Of a DNA stretch of 64,000 nucleotides, positions 50,174 to 58,736 are shown in pieces. The stretch's first letter is position 1. Each line of letters begins with the position of its first letter. The notes beneath the pieces are model-generated. The model was not told where the DNA came from and ran no database searches. It was given only the letters and a program-made list of their open reading frames with translations. A program made the position numbers and the translations under genes. This DNA is from Azospirillum doebereinerae (GTDB taxonomy: Bacteria > Pseudomonadota > Alphaproteobacteria > Azospirillales > Azospirillaceae), in contig NZ_RZIJ01000005.1 in the NCBI RefSeq assembly GCF_003989665.1, forward strand, positions 124,001 to 188,000, read 5' to 3'.

Positions 50174-50718
50174 CGCGGCGTCTCGTCCTGTGGCGTGGCT
50201 TGATCGAGGTCTTTGGAATAATAGTGGCCGGCGAGGGGGGCGCCCTTCACCAGCGCGTAGAAGGGGTGGGTGCCCCAGCGCTTGAAGCCCAGCGTCTCGT
50301 AGAGCGAGATCGCCGCCTCCTGGGTCGCGCGGACGTCCAGGTTGAGGGTGCGGAAGCCGCAGGCGCGCGCCTCGGCCTCGACCGCTTGCGTCAACCGACG
50401 GGCCAGACCGTGGCCGCGCGCCCAGGGCGCGACGAAGGCGGTGGTCAGCGACGCGGCGTGGGCCTGCGCCTCGTTGTTGCGCGGCGGCTTGACCAGCTGG
50501 GCGGATCCGGCGATCACCCCGTCCAGCCGGGCGACGAACAGGATGCGCTCGGGCACGACCAGCACGCCCTTCCAGTAGCGTTCCATCACGTCGCGCGGCG
50601 GCGGCTCGACCCAGCCGAAGCCGCCGCCCGCCTTGATGGCGTCGTCGGCGGCGTCGCACAGATCGTGCAGATCGCCGGTCTTGAGCGTTTCGACCCGCTC
50701 GATGGCGCTGTCGGCCAT
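50170..50718 (-). CDS. GNAT family N-acetyltransferase inside the his operon
   Basis: A 182-residue protein. The acetyl-CoA-binding motif is [20 protein letters not shown] with the following [20 protein letters not shown]. This is a single GNAT domain with no other module. It lies between hisH (two-base gap) and hisA (four-base overlap), so it is made from the same message. The substrate is unknown. GNAT genes near hslVU and the his cluster are seen in other alphaproteobacteria, from memory, so the placement may be old. Confidence 0.9.
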   Translation of the reverse strand: MADSAIERVETLKTGDLHDLCDAADDAIKAGGGFGWVEPPPRDVMERYWKGVLVVPERILFVARLDGVIAGSAQLVKPPRNNEAQAHAASLTTAFVAPWARGHGLARRLTQAVEAEARACGFRTLNLDVRATQEAAISLYETLGFKRWGTHPFYALVKGAPLAGHYYSKDLDQATPQDETPR

Positions 50719-50720
50719 CG

Positions 50721-51365
50721 TCAGGCCTTCCAGCGCAGGAAGTTGGCGATCAAAGCGAGGCCGGTCGCCTGGCTCTTTTCCGGGTGGAACTGGGTGCCGA
50801 CCAGATTGTCGCGCCCGACCACCGCGGCGAACGGCCCGCCGTATTCGGCGGACGCGATCATCGTGTCGGGATCGGCCAGCTTGAACTGGTAGGAATGGAC
50901 GAAATAGGCGTGGGCGCCCTCCGGCAGTCCGGCCAGCACCGGGTGGGGGTGGCGGATGTTCAGCTCGTTCCAGCCCATGTGCGGGATCTTCAGCGCCGGG
51001 TCGGCCGGTTCCAGCTTGACCACCTCGCCGGGCAGCCAGCCCAGCCCCTCGGTGACGCCGTATTCGCGGCCGCGCTCGGCCATCAGCTGCATGCCGACGC
51101 AGATGCCCAGGAAGGGGCGTGCGCGGCGGTGGACGACCTCCTCCAGCGCGTCGAGCATGCCGGGCACTTCCGACAGGCCGCGCTTGCAGTCGGCGAAGGC
51201 GCCGACGCCGGGAAGCACGATGCGGTCGGCGCGGCGCACCGCGTCGGCGTCGGCGGTGACGAGGATGGTGTAGGAGGCTTCGGCCTCGCCGGCGGCCCGC
51301 TCGATCGCCTTGGCGGCGGAGCGCAGGTTGCCGGAGCCGTAGTCGATCAGCGCGACCGTTTCCAT
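50721..51365 (-). CDS. hisH: Imidazole glycerol phosphate synthase, glutaminase subunit
   Basis: A 214-residue class I glutamine amidotransferase feeding ammonia to HisF. It starts [20 protein letters not shown], has the nucleophile Cys in [16 protein letters not shown] and the His/Glu pair in [11 protein letters not shown]. The ATG at 51365 is used; a TTG at 51374 is in frame. It follows hisB by 61 bases. Confidence 0.97.
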   Translation of the reverse strand: METVALIDYGSGNLRSAAKAIERAAGEAEASYTILVTADADAVRRADRIVLPGVGAFADCKRGLSEVPGMLDALEEVVHRRARPFLGICVGMQLMAERGREYGVTEGLGWLPGEVVKLEPADPALKIPHMGWNELNIRHPHPVLAGLPEGAHAYFVHSYQFKLADPDTMIASAEYGGPFAAVVGRDNLVGTQFHPEKSQATGLALIANFLRWKA

Positions 51366-51426
51366 GGACGTCAAGAACCCCAGTCAGAAGCGGCGGTGGT
51401 TGTCCCGCCTTGATGCGTTGCCCGCC

Positions 51427-52050
51427 TTACAGGGACCCGCCCAGCGTGCCCTTGGTGGACGGAACGGCGTCGCGTTTGCGCGGGTCGATCTCGATCCCGG
51501 CGCGCAGCGCGCGGGCGAGCGCCTTGTAGCAGCTTTCCACGATGTGGTGGTTGTTCTCGCCGTACAGGGTCTCGACGTGCAGCGTCACCCCGGCGGCCAT
51601 GGCGAAGGCCTGGAACCACTCGCGGAACAGCTCGGTGTCGAAATCGCCGATCTTGTCGCGGGTGAAGGCGACCTTCCAGATCAGGTAGGGCCGGTTGGAG
51701 AAGTCCAGAGCCACGCGGGTCAGCGTCTCGTCCATCGGCAAGTAGGCGTGGCCGTAGCGCTGGATGCCCTTGCGGTCGCCCAGCGCCTTGGCCACCGCCA
51801 TGCCGATGGCGATGCCGCTGTCCTCGGTCGTGTGGTGGAAGTCGATGTGCAGGTCGCCGTCGGCGCGCACCATCAGATCCATCAGGCTGTGGCGCGACAG
51901 CTGCTCCAGCATGTGGTCGAGGAAGCCGATGCCGGTCTTCACGTCGTAGACGCCGGTGCCGTCCAAATCCACCGCCACCCGGATCCGGGTCTCGGTCGTG
52001 TTCCGCTCGATCGTGGCGCGGCGGGCGCCGGGGGAAGGGCTCTGGTCCAT
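51427..52050 (-). CDS. hisB: Imidazoleglycerol-phosphate dehydratase
   Basis: A 207-residue Mn-dependent enzyme, sixth step of histidine synthesis. The two metal motifs are [20 protein letters not shown] and [19 protein letters not shown], with [17 protein letters not shown] at the N-terminal side. It is monofunctional, unlike the enterobacterial HisB fused to a phosphatase. It is the first gene of the operon; the promoter should lie in the 133-base gap before the divergent lipoprotein gene. Confidence 0.97.
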   Translation of the reverse strand: MDQSPSPGARRATIERNTTETRIRVAVDLDGTGVYDVKTGIGFLDHMLEQLSRHSLMDLMVRADGDLHIDFHHTTEDSGIAIGMAVAKALGDRKGIQRYGHAYLPMDETLTRVALDFSNRPYLIWKVAFTRDKIGDFDTELFREWFQAFAMAAGVTLHVETLYGENNHHIVESCYKALARALRAGIEIDPRKRDAVPSTKGTLGGSL

Positions 52051-52183
52051 GACGATTTTGTAGCAGGAAGCGATTGTCCGCGCCAGCGGCGGCAAGGCGT
52101 TTCGTCGCCTGTCCATTCCGACGATTGTCGTACGATGGTGTGTGGGTTATGGTCTTTCACACGCGATACGTGCATATGGGATT

Positions 52184-53689
52184 ATGACCCTTTCTCCGCG
52201 CCGCCTCATCGCCGTCCTGTCGCTCGGTCTCGCCGTGGCGATGCTGGGCGGCTGCCTGACCACGGCCGACGCGCCGACCCCGCCCTTGGCGCCGCCGGTC
52301 ACCGCCGGGACGACCGAACCGCTGCGCTTCGGGGAGCTGTCGCTGGGGTCGATGCGGCGCGGGATGGAGATCGGGCGGCATGTCTGGGACATCGACTGCG
52401 CGCCGCCCTACGACGAGGTCTATTGGACCAGCGGGGCGGGGATGCGGCGCGGCGCGACCTTCGACGAGCGTTTCGCGGAGGCGATGACCGGCGCCGGCTT
52501 CGACGTGGTCGGGCGGCCGGGCGGACCGGACAGCCCCGGCGGCAACCTCGGGCGGGCGCGCTTCACCGTGCAGGGCGACCTGCGCGACGTGAAGCTGGAG
52601 CTGTGCCGTCGCACCAACTGGCTGACCGGCGCCGACAAGGGCGTGTCCGGCACCGGCAGGGCGCGGGTGGACTGGACCGTCTACGACGCGCGCAGCGGCC
52701 GGCTGGTCCATCGCGTCAGCACCAGCGGCATCGGCCGCCAGGAGCGCGGCGTTCCCCAGGGCGACACGCTGCTGGTCGAGGAGGCCTTCGCGGCGGCAAC
52801 GGAGCGGCTGGCGGCGGATCCGGGCTTTCGGGCGGTGCTGGCGCGCGGCGCGGCGGTGACGGCGCGGGTGTCGTCAACGGGCGGGGCCTCGCCGGTGAGC
52901 CTGACGCCCCGGTTGACGCAATCTTCGCCCCCCCTCGCGGACGACAACGGGCCGGAAACCCCGCGCCTGCACGCGGCGCTGACGATCCGGACGCCGCCGA
53001 CGGACGGCAGCGCGGCGGAGGACCCGACGACGCGGGCCGGCACCGCCCGGCTGCGGGTGGGGCAGGGGCATGGCCTCGTCATCGGCGAGGTCGACGGGGA
53101 GACGGGGCGGGAATCCGTCCTGCTGGTTCCGGATGCCCCGCCCGGCGGCACCGTCGCCGTGCGGCCGGCGCGCGGGGTGGTGCTGACCGGGATCGTCGAG
53201 GGGCGGGACGCCGCCAGCGGTCTGGCGCTGGTCCGGGTTCCGGCGCGGCTGACCGCCGTTCCCGTGCGCGGCGGCACCGTCGCGGTCAGCGAGCCGGTCA
53301 GCGTGGCGATGCGGCAGGGGTCGGAATCCGCGCTCGGCCTCGTCGGCGCCATCCGCCCCGACCCGGCGCGCGGCATCGACGTGATCCAGGCGGATCTGGG
53401 GGCGCTGGGGCTGCTCGGCGCCTCGGTGGAGGCCGGCGATCCGCTGCTGGACGAGGCGGGGGCGGTGGTCGGACTGGCGCTGGGGCCGGGCGGGCTGTCG
53501 GCGGCGGTCCCGCCGGGGCTGGCCGCCTTCGTGCCGCTGGGGCCGCTGCTGGGGCGGCTGGGGGTGGATCTGTTGGAGGAGGGGCCACGCTTGCGTCAAC
53601 CGGCGGCGCGCGTTCCATCCCACCCCCGGCGGTCGCGCGTGGCGGTTCCTGACGAAGAACTTGACGAGGCCGAGGACCCTCCCACATAG
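52184..53689 (+). CDS. Putative lipoprotein with degenerate protease-like C-terminal domain
   Basis: A 501-residue protein I do not recognise as a named family. The signal peptide LIAVLSLGLAVAMLGGC ends in a lipid-attachment Cys near residue 24. Residues about 45-220 form a Trp- and Cys-containing domain (HVWDIDCAPPYDEVYWTSGA; LELCRRTNWLTGADKG). A Pro/Thr/Ser-rich linker follows. The last 200 residues resemble a trypsin-type fold, with VIQADLGALGLLGASVEAGD and then PLLDEAGAVVGLALG, but the catalytic Ser motif (GNSGGPL in active enzymes) is replaced. It may be a binding or scaffolding relative of a protease; this is inference. The ATG at 52184 is chosen over one at 52142. Confidence 0.7.
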   Translation: MTLSPRRLIAVLSLGLAVAMLGGCLTTADAPTPPLAPPVTAGTTEPLRFGELSLGSMRRGMEIGRHVWDIDCAPPYDEVYWTSGAGMRRGATFDERFAEAMTGAGFDVVGRPGGPDSPGGNLGRARFTVQGDLRDVKLELCRRTNWLTGADKGVSGTGRARVDWTVYDARSGRLVHRVSTSGIGRQERGVPQGDTLLVEEAFAAATERLAADPGFRAVLARGAAVTARVSSTGGASPVSLTPRLTQSSPPLADDNGPETPRLHAALTIRTPPTDGSAAEDPTTRAGTARLRVGQGHGLVIGEVDGETGRESVLLVPDAPPGGTVAVRPARGVVLTGIVEGRDAASGLALVRVPARLTAVPVRGGTVAVSEPVSVAMRQGSESALGLVGAIRPDPARGIDVIQADLGALGLLGASVEAGDPLLDEAGAVVGLALGPGGLSAAVPPGLAAFVPLGPLLGRLGVDLLEEGPRLRQPAARVPSHPRRSRVAVPDEELDEAEDPPT

Positions 53690-53797
53690 ACCGCATGCCC
53701 GAACGCGTGTCACCTTGACGGTTCGACCGTCCGTTCCGCTCCGCCACGGGGGAACGGGCGTGGGCATGGCCTGTCCTTTTCCACAGCATGGTTGCGC

Positions 53798-54361
53798 ATG
53801 ACCTCCTCAGCTTCCAACCCGCATGACCCGATCCAATGGCACGGCACCACCATCCTGTCGGTGCGCAAGAACGGGCAGGTGGTCATCGCCGGCGACGGGC
53901 AGGTCTCGGTCGGCCCGACCGTCATGAAGTCGAACGCCCGCAAGGTGCGCTGGCTGGCCGGCGGCGCCGTGATGGCCGGCTTCGCCGGGGCCACCGCCGA
54001 CGCGATGACCCTGTTCGAACGGCTGGAAGCCAAGCTGGAGCAGCACCCCGGCCAGTTGACCCGCGCCTGCGTGGAGATGGCCAAGGACTGGCGGACCGAC
54101 CGCTACCTGCGCCGGCTGGAGGCGCTGATGGCGGTGGCGGACAAGAACGTCAGCCTCGTGCTGACCGGCAACGGCGACGTGCTGGAGCCCGAGGACGGGC
54201 TGATCGGCATCGGGTCGGGCGGCTCCTACGCCCTGTCGGCGGCGCGCGCGCTGATCGACATCGACGGCATGGACGCCGAGGCGGTGGCCCGCAAGGCGAT
54301 GAGGATCGCCGCCGGCATCTGCGTCTACACCAACGAAAACGTCACCCTCGAAAAGCTCTGA
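53798..54361 (+). CDS. hslV: ATP-dependent protease proteolytic subunit HslV
   Basis: A 187-residue subunit of the HslVU proteasome-like protease. The catalytic Thr is Thr17 in [20 protein letters not shown], so a 16-residue N-terminal propeptide (ends IQWHG) must be removed. E. coli HslV loses only the initiator Met. The [20 protein letters not shown] motif follows. The GTTI junction with a short leader is common in alphaproteobacteria. It lies 29 bases before hslU, and the ATG at 53798 is used rather than a TTG at 53792. Confidence 0.96.
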   Translation: MTSSASNPHDPIQWHGTTILSVRKNGQVVIAGDGQVSVGPTVMKSNARKVRWLAGGAVMAGFAGATADAMTLFERLEAKLEQHPGQLTRACVEMAKDWRTDRYLRRLEALMAVADKNVSLVLTGNGDVLEPEDGLIGIGSGGSYALSAARALIDIDGMDAEAVARKAMRIAAGICVYTNENVTLEKL

Positions 54362-54390
54362 CCGCTAAAAGCTCTGACCGGGACACCGCC

Positions 54391-55707
54391 ATGACCGCCT
54401 CCTTCACCCCCCGCGAGATCGTTTCGGAGCTCGACCGCTACATCGTCGGGCAGAACGACGCCAAGCGCGCCGTCGCCATCGCGCTGCGCAACCGCTGGCG
54501 CCGCCAGCAGCTTCCCGAGGCGCTCCGCGAGGAGGTCCTGCCCAAGAACATCCTGATGATCGGCCCGACCGGCGTCGGCAAGACCGAGATCGCCCGGCGT
54601 CTGGCCAAGCTGGCGCAGGCGCCCTTCCTGAAGGTCGAGGCGACCAAGTTCACCGAGGTCGGCTATGTCGGCCGTGACGTCGAGCAGATCGTCCGCGATC
54701 TGGTCGAGGCGGCCATCGGCCTGACCCGCGAGCGTCTGCGCAAGGAGGTCGAGTCCAAGGCCGAGCTGCGCGCGGAGGAGCGCGTGCTCGACGCGCTGTG
54801 CGGTGAGAGCGCCAGTGCCGAGACCCGCGCCAAGTTCCGCAAGATGCTGCGCGAGGGCACGCTGAACGACAAGGAGATCGAGATCCAGGTCGCCGACACC
54901 GGCGCCGGGGCGATGCCGTCCTTCGACATTCCCGGCATGCCGGGCGCCCAGATGGGCATGCTGAACCTGAACGACATGTTCGGCAAGATGATGGGCGGCC
55001 GCACCAAGACGCGCCGGCTCAGCGTCGCCGAAAGCCACACCGTGCTGATGGCCGAGGAATCCGACAAGCTGCTCGACAACGAGAAGGTGGTCTCGGAGGC
55101 GATCCGCGCGGTCGAGCAGAACGGCATCGTCTTCCTGGACGAGATCGACAAGATCACCGCGCGGTCGGACACGCGCGGCGGCGCCGACGTCAGCCGCGAG
55201 GGCGTGCAGCGCGACCTGCTGCCGCTGATCGAGGGCACGACCGTCTCGACCAAGCACGGCCCGGTGAAGACCGACCACATCCTGTTCATCGCGTCCGGCG
55301 CCTTCCACGTCGCCAAGCCGTCCGACCTGCTGCCCGAGCTGCAGGGCCGCCTGCCGATCCGGGTGGAGCTGAAGGCGCTGACCCGCGACGACTTCAAGCG
55401 CATCCTGACCGAGCCGGAAGCCAGCCTGATCCGCCAGTACCGCGAGCTGCTGAAGACGGAGGAGGTCGATTTGGTCTTCACCGACGACAGCATCGACGAG
55501 CTGGCCCTGCTGGCGACGGAGATCAACGCCTCGGTCGAGAACATCGGCGCGCGGCGTCTGCACACCGTGCTGGAACGCCTGCTGGAGGAGGTCAGCTTCG
55601 CCGCCAACGACCGCGCGGGGGAGACGATCACCGTCGACGCGGCCTATGTGCGGGAGCGGGTCGGCGGTCTGGCGAAGAACGCCGACCTGTCGAAGTTCAT
55701 TCTGTAA
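54391..55707 (+). CDS. hslU: ATP-dependent protease ATPase subunit HslU
   Basis: A 438-residue AAA+ unfoldase that feeds substrates to HslV. It opens [20 protein letters not shown], has the Walker [19 protein letters not shown], the substrate-pore [15 protein letters not shown], an intermediate domain (about residues 110-230) with a Gly/Met-rich part, Walker [14 protein letters not shown] and a C-terminal end FIL needed to contact HslV. Length is typical. The following convergent kinase gene is separated by a hairpin. Confidence 0.98.
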   Translation: MTASFTPREIVSELDRYIVGQNDAKRAVAIALRNRWRRQQLPEALREEVLPKNILMIGPTGVGKTEIARRLAKLAQAPFLKVEATKFTEVGYVGRDVEQIVRDLVEAAIGLTRERLRKEVESKAELRAEERVLDALCGESASAETRAKFRKMLREGTLNDKEIEIQVADTGAGAMPSFDIPGMPGAQMGMLNLNDMFGKMMGGRTKTRRLSVAESHTVLMAEESDKLLDNEKVVSEAIRAVEQNGIVFLDEIDKITARSDTRGGADVSREGVQRDLLPLIEGTTVSTKHGPVKTDHILFIASGAFHVAKPSDLLPELQGRLPIRVELKALTRDDFKRILTEPEASLIRQYRELLKTEEVDLVFTDDSIDELALLATEINASVENIGARRLHTVLERLLEEVSFAANDRAGETITVDAAYVRERVGGLAKNADLSKFIL

Positions 55708-55711
55708 AACG

Positions 55712-55734
55712 CCCTCTCCCGGGGCGGGAGAGGG
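55712..55734. terminator. Bidirectional terminator between hslU and the PAS kinase
   Basis: CCCTCTCCCG (55712-55721) and CGGGAGAGGG (55725-55734) pair perfectly around GGG. The arms are flanked by AAAAC and AAAATC, giving short U runs in the minus direction. It lies between the stops at 55707 and 55739. The arm sequence is the same CCCTCTCCCG motif as the intergenic repeats. Confidence 0.8.
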
Positions 55735-55738
55735 AAAA

Positions 55739-56908
55739 TCACACCGCCAGGAACCGCGTCTTCGGCAGCCGGACGGTCACCGCCGTTCCGGCTCCGGCTT
55801 GCGAGCGGATCGCCAGCGAGCCGCCGTGCTGCTCGACCATCGACTTGGCCAGCGTCAGCCCCAGCCCGATCCCCTCGTAGGAGCGGGTCAGCCCCTCCTC
55901 GCCCTGGACGAAGGGCTGGAACACGGTCTCCATCTGCTCCTCCGTGATGCCGCAGCCGGTGTCCTGCACCTCGATCAACAGGTCGCCGGCGCCGTCCAGC
56001 CCGGTGGCGATGCCGATCCGGCCGCCTTCGGGCGTGAACTTCACCGCGTTCGACAGCAGATGCAGCAGCGACTGCTTCAACGCGCGGGGGTCGGCCATCA
56101 GCGGCGGCAGCTCGCCGGGCGGGGTCAGGGCGACGGTCAGCCGGCCGCGCTCGGCCCGCTTGGCGATCAGGCGCAGGCAGGACACCACCAGCTCGGCGAC
56201 GTCGACCAGCGATTCCTCCAGCTCGTTGCGCCCGGCCTCGATGGTCGCGATCTCCAGCAGGTCGTTGACGTTGGCGAGCAGAAGTTCGCCCGACTGGCGG
56301 ATCTCCTCGATGCAGTTGAGCGCCAGCGGATCGCCGGGCTTTCCGTCCAACCGCCGCCGCAGCAGATCGGCGAAGCCGAGGATGCCGTTCAGCGGCGTGC
56401 GCAGCTCGTGGCTCATGTTCGACAGGAAGACGGTCTTGGCGCGGTCGGCCAACTCGATGGCGGTCTTCGCCGCCAGCAGGACCCGCTCGGCCTCCTTGGC
56501 GGCGGCGATGTCGCGCAGCATGGCGACGAAGATGCGGAAACCGGGCAGGTCCACGTCCGACAGGGTCAGCCAGACCGGAATCTCCACCCCGTCGCGCCGC
56601 CGCGCCGTCACCTCGCGGCCGATGCCGACGACGTGCGGCTTCAACGTGGACAGGTAGCGGCCGAGATAGCCGCCGTGCGACGTGCCCACCGGCATCAGGA
56701 TGTCGATGGGCCGGCCGACCAGCTCGTTGGGCGCGTAGCCCAGCAGGCGCTCGGCCGCCCGGTTGGCCGACAGGATCGTTCCGGTCGCGTCGGCGGTCAG
56801 GATCGCGTCCACCGCCTGCTCGACGATGGCGCGGTTCTGCGCCTCGCTGCGGCGCAGCGCTTCCTCGGGAGAGAGAACGGGATCCGCCCCGTTTGTCTGG
56901 TCGGTCAT
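55739..56908 (-). CDS. PAS-domain sensor histidine kinase
   Basis: A 389-residue kinase with no membrane helix. The N-terminal PAS domain runs NRAIVEQAVDAILTADATGT and GYAPNELVGRPIDILMPVGT, then DGVEIPVWLTLSDV. The HisKA domain has the phospho-His in SNMSHELRTPLNGILGFADL, and the ATPase domain has HLLSNAVKFTPEGG, QDTGCGI and GIGLGLTLAKSM. There is no attached receiver, and no regulator gene is adjacent, so it is an orphan. The start at 56908 is the most family-like; in-frame ATG 56950 and TTG 56980 are alternatives. Confidence 0.92.
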   Translation of the reverse strand: MTDQTNGADPVLSPEEALRRSEAQNRAIVEQAVDAILTADATGTILSANRAAERLLGYAPNELVGRPIDILMPVGTSHGGYLGRYLSTLKPHVVGIGREVTARRRDGVEIPVWLTLSDVDLPGFRIFVAMLRDIAAAKEAERVLLAAKTAIELADRAKTVFLSNMSHELRTPLNGILGFADLLRRRLDGKPGDPLALNCIEEIRQSGELLLANVNDLLEIATIEAGRNELEESLVDVAELVVSCLRLIAKRAERGRLTVALTPPGELPPLMADPRALKQSLLHLLSNAVKFTPEGGRIGIATGLDGAGDLLIEVQDTGCGITEEQMETVFQPFVQGEEGLTRSYEGIGLGLTLAKSMVEQHGGSLAIRSQAGAGTAVTVRLPKTRFLAV

Positions 56909-57009
56909 GCTGCGGTCGCCCTGGCGCTGTCCCAGCTGTCCGAACGTCATAGACCCAATGACGGGAAATTTCGACTCCAAACATGTCGCAGGCCGGGTGG
57001 GAGCCTGTT

Positions 57010-57408
57010 TCAGCGTCGCCGCGCGGGCAGCCGGCGGCGGCCTGCCTTCAGAGCGGGAACCGCGTCGAGCACCTCCAGCAGCCGGTCGAGCGCCGCGTCG
57101 TCCAGCCCGGCGATGCGTTCCGACAGGCGGTTGGCGAGTTCGGTCGCCTTGGGGCTGAGGCCCGACGTGTCCACCGTCACGCGCGGGTGGGACAGATCCG
57201 CCAGCCGCTCCAGCTCTTCGGCCTCGTCCCAGATGATGCCGAAATAGGCGCAGATCTGGCGGACCAGCTGGGGCGAGGGTTGGCCGCGCTTGCCGTGCTC
57301 CAGGGCCGACAGATAGGCGGAGGAGATGGACAGATCCGTCGCCATCTGCTTCAGCGTCACGCCCTTGGCGTCGCGCAGCGAACGGACCCGTTCGCCGAAC
57401 GGGGTCAT
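57010..57408 (-). CDS. XRE-family transcriptional regulator
   Basis: A 132-residue protein. The helix-turn-helix runs FGERVRSLRDAKGVTLKQMA and DLSISSAYLSALEHGKRGQP (about residues 4-45). The rest is a helical region with a basic, Arg-rich end (GRRRLPARRR). Cro/CI-like HTH proteins of this kind usually act as repressors, often of their own gene. The histidine kinase gene follows on the same strand after 101 bases and the Smr gene precedes it by 43 bases. The target is unknown. Confidence 0.9.
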   Translation of the reverse strand: MTPFGERVRSLRDAKGVTLKQMATDLSISSAYLSALEHGKRGQPSPQLVRQICAYFGIIWDEAEELERLADLSHPRVTVDTSGLSPKATELANRLSERIAGLDDAALDRLLEVLDAVPALKAGRRRLPARRR

Positions 57409-57451
57409 CGGAAGTGGGCTTTCCCTGGGGTTCGAGGCTTGGGTTTGGGAC

Positions 57452-58027
57452 TCAGTCCTTACGGTCGCGGCGCCGTTTGATCAAGACATACAGCGCGCCG
57501 TCGCCGCCGTCCTTGGGCCGCGCCGGCTGGATCGCCAACACCATCGGGCGCAGCGCCGGGTCGCCGAGCCAGCGGGGCGCCGCCTGCCGCAGCACCCCGG
57601 CCCCGCCGGTGAAGCTGCCCTTGCCGGTGATGACCAGCACGCAGCGCCGTCCCTCGTTCCAGGCGCGGTGGACGAAGGCGGCGAGCGCGCCGTGGGCCTG
57701 GGCCTGGGTCATGCCGTGCAGGTCGATGCGCCCGTCGATCTCCAACTCGCCGCGCCGGAAACGGTCGCCGGTGCGGCGGTCGATGTTGGCGGTCGAACCG
57801 GGGGTGAGCGGCGGCAGGGACGGACGGCTGGACGCCGGCGAGGGCGCGCCGCGCGCCGGCACGGTCGGCGGCGGGGCCAGCGTGGTGGCGACGGGCTCGT
57901 CGTAGCCGGGGAAGGGGGGCGGATCCGGTTCGGGTTCCACCGCCCGGCCCGGCATCGGCTCCGCGTCGCGCATGGCGATCCGCCACAGGCGCCGCTCGTC
58001 GGGCGTGGGCAGTCGGCGGCGGGTCAT
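57452..58027 (-). CDS. Smr/MutS2-type domain protein
   Basis: A 191-residue protein. A Pro/Ala-rich N-terminal half leads to an Smr domain (about residues 95-185) with DGRIDLHGMTQAQAHGALAA, VITGKGSFTGGAGVLRQAAP and the C-terminal GALYVLIKRRRD. The DLHG and GKG motifs are the family marks. Smr domains nick or bind DNA or RNA. In many alphaproteobacteria this gene follows mltA; here it lies 9.6 kb away, before the XRE regulator gene. Confidence 0.93.
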   Translation of the reverse strand: MTRRRLPTPDERRLWRIAMRDAEPMPGRAVEPEPDPPPFPGYDEPVATTLAPPPTVPARGAPSPASSRPSLPPLTPGSTANIDRRTGDRFRRGELEIDGRIDLHGMTQAQAHGALAAFVHRAWNEGRRCVLVITGKGSFTGGAGVLRQAAPRWLGDPALRPMVLAIQPARPKDGGDGALYVLIKRRRDRKD

Positions 58028-58130
58028 CGGCGCGGAACCTTCCTGCGTCTGGATGTGGAAGCGGGGCGGTCCGGGATAAAACGCGCCGCCGCCCCGCTGT
58101 CAATGTGTGTCGCTGCGCCGCGAAGAAAAA

Positions 58131-58145
58131 GGGGGTCAACCCCCC
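58131..58145 (-). terminator. Intrinsic terminator downstream of thpR
   Basis: On the minus strand GGGGG-TTGA-CCCCC forms a short GC stem followed directly by TTTTTC. It begins just after the thpR stop at 58148 and stops thpR transcription before the Smr gene region. This is the only terminator here with the standard stem-plus-T-run form in one direction. Confidence 0.8.
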
Positions 58146-58147
58146 TC

Positions 58148-58717
58148 TCAGGTTCCGCTGGCCGACCCGGCGCCCAACGTGGCGCCCAGCGGGTATTCGC
58201 CGAGCGCCTCGTAGACCGACCCGCCGTTGCCGAGATGGCTGCGGTAGAGCGTCACATGGTCGACCGGCATCGGCCCGGCCCGGAACATCCCCCGGTCGGT
58301 CAGAAAGCGGCCGAGCCGTTCCTGCGCCGGGTCCTTCAGCCGGGCCAGCGTGATGTGGGGCGTGAACCTCCGCTCCTCCGCCGGCAGCCCGCAGCGGACC
58401 AGGGCGGATTCGACCTTGGCCTGGAGGTGGTTCAGCGCCTCGTTCCGCTCCACCCCGGCCCACAGCACGCGGGCGCGGCGGCCGGTGCCGAAGACGCCGA
58501 CGCCGTCGAGCATCAGCTCGAAGGGCGGCGCGCGCAGACCCGCGAGCGCCTCGTCGATGTCGATGGCCTGGTCCTCCGGCACCTCGCCGATGAAGCGCAG
58601 GGTCAGGTGCAGGCTCTCCGGATCCATCCAGCGTGCGCCCGGCACCCCGCCGGACAGGCCGGCGAGGCGCTGGCGGACGGCGTCGGTGACGTCGAGCGCG
58701 ACGAAGAGGCGGATCAT
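58148..58717 (-). CDS. thpR: RNA 2',3'-cyclic phosphodiesterase
   Basis: A 189-residue 2H phosphoesterase. The two catalytic motifs are HLTLRFIGEV (about residue 37) and HITLARLKD (about residue 122). The N-terminal IRLFVALDVTDAVRQRL is typical. The enzyme opens 2',3'-cyclic phosphates at RNA ends. The last residues are Ser/Gly/Ala-rich. It is separated from the aldo/keto reductase gene by 19 bases on the same strand. Confidence 0.94.
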   Translation of the reverse strand: MIRLFVALDVTDAVRQRLAGLSGGVPGARWMDPESLHLTLRFIGEVPEDQAIDIDEALAGLRAPPFELMLDGVGVFGTGRRARVLWAGVERNEALNHLQAKVESALVRCGLPAEERRFTPHITLARLKDPAQERLGRFLTDRGMFRAGPMPVDHVTLYRSHLGNGGSVYEALGEYPLGATLGAGSASGT

Positions 58718-58736
58718 GCGCCGTCCCCCCTCATGG

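Noticed and set aside
53700..53797. Sigma32-type heat-shock promoter before hslV.
   Set aside because: A CTTGAC is present near 53712 but I cannot find a matching -10 element at proper spacing.
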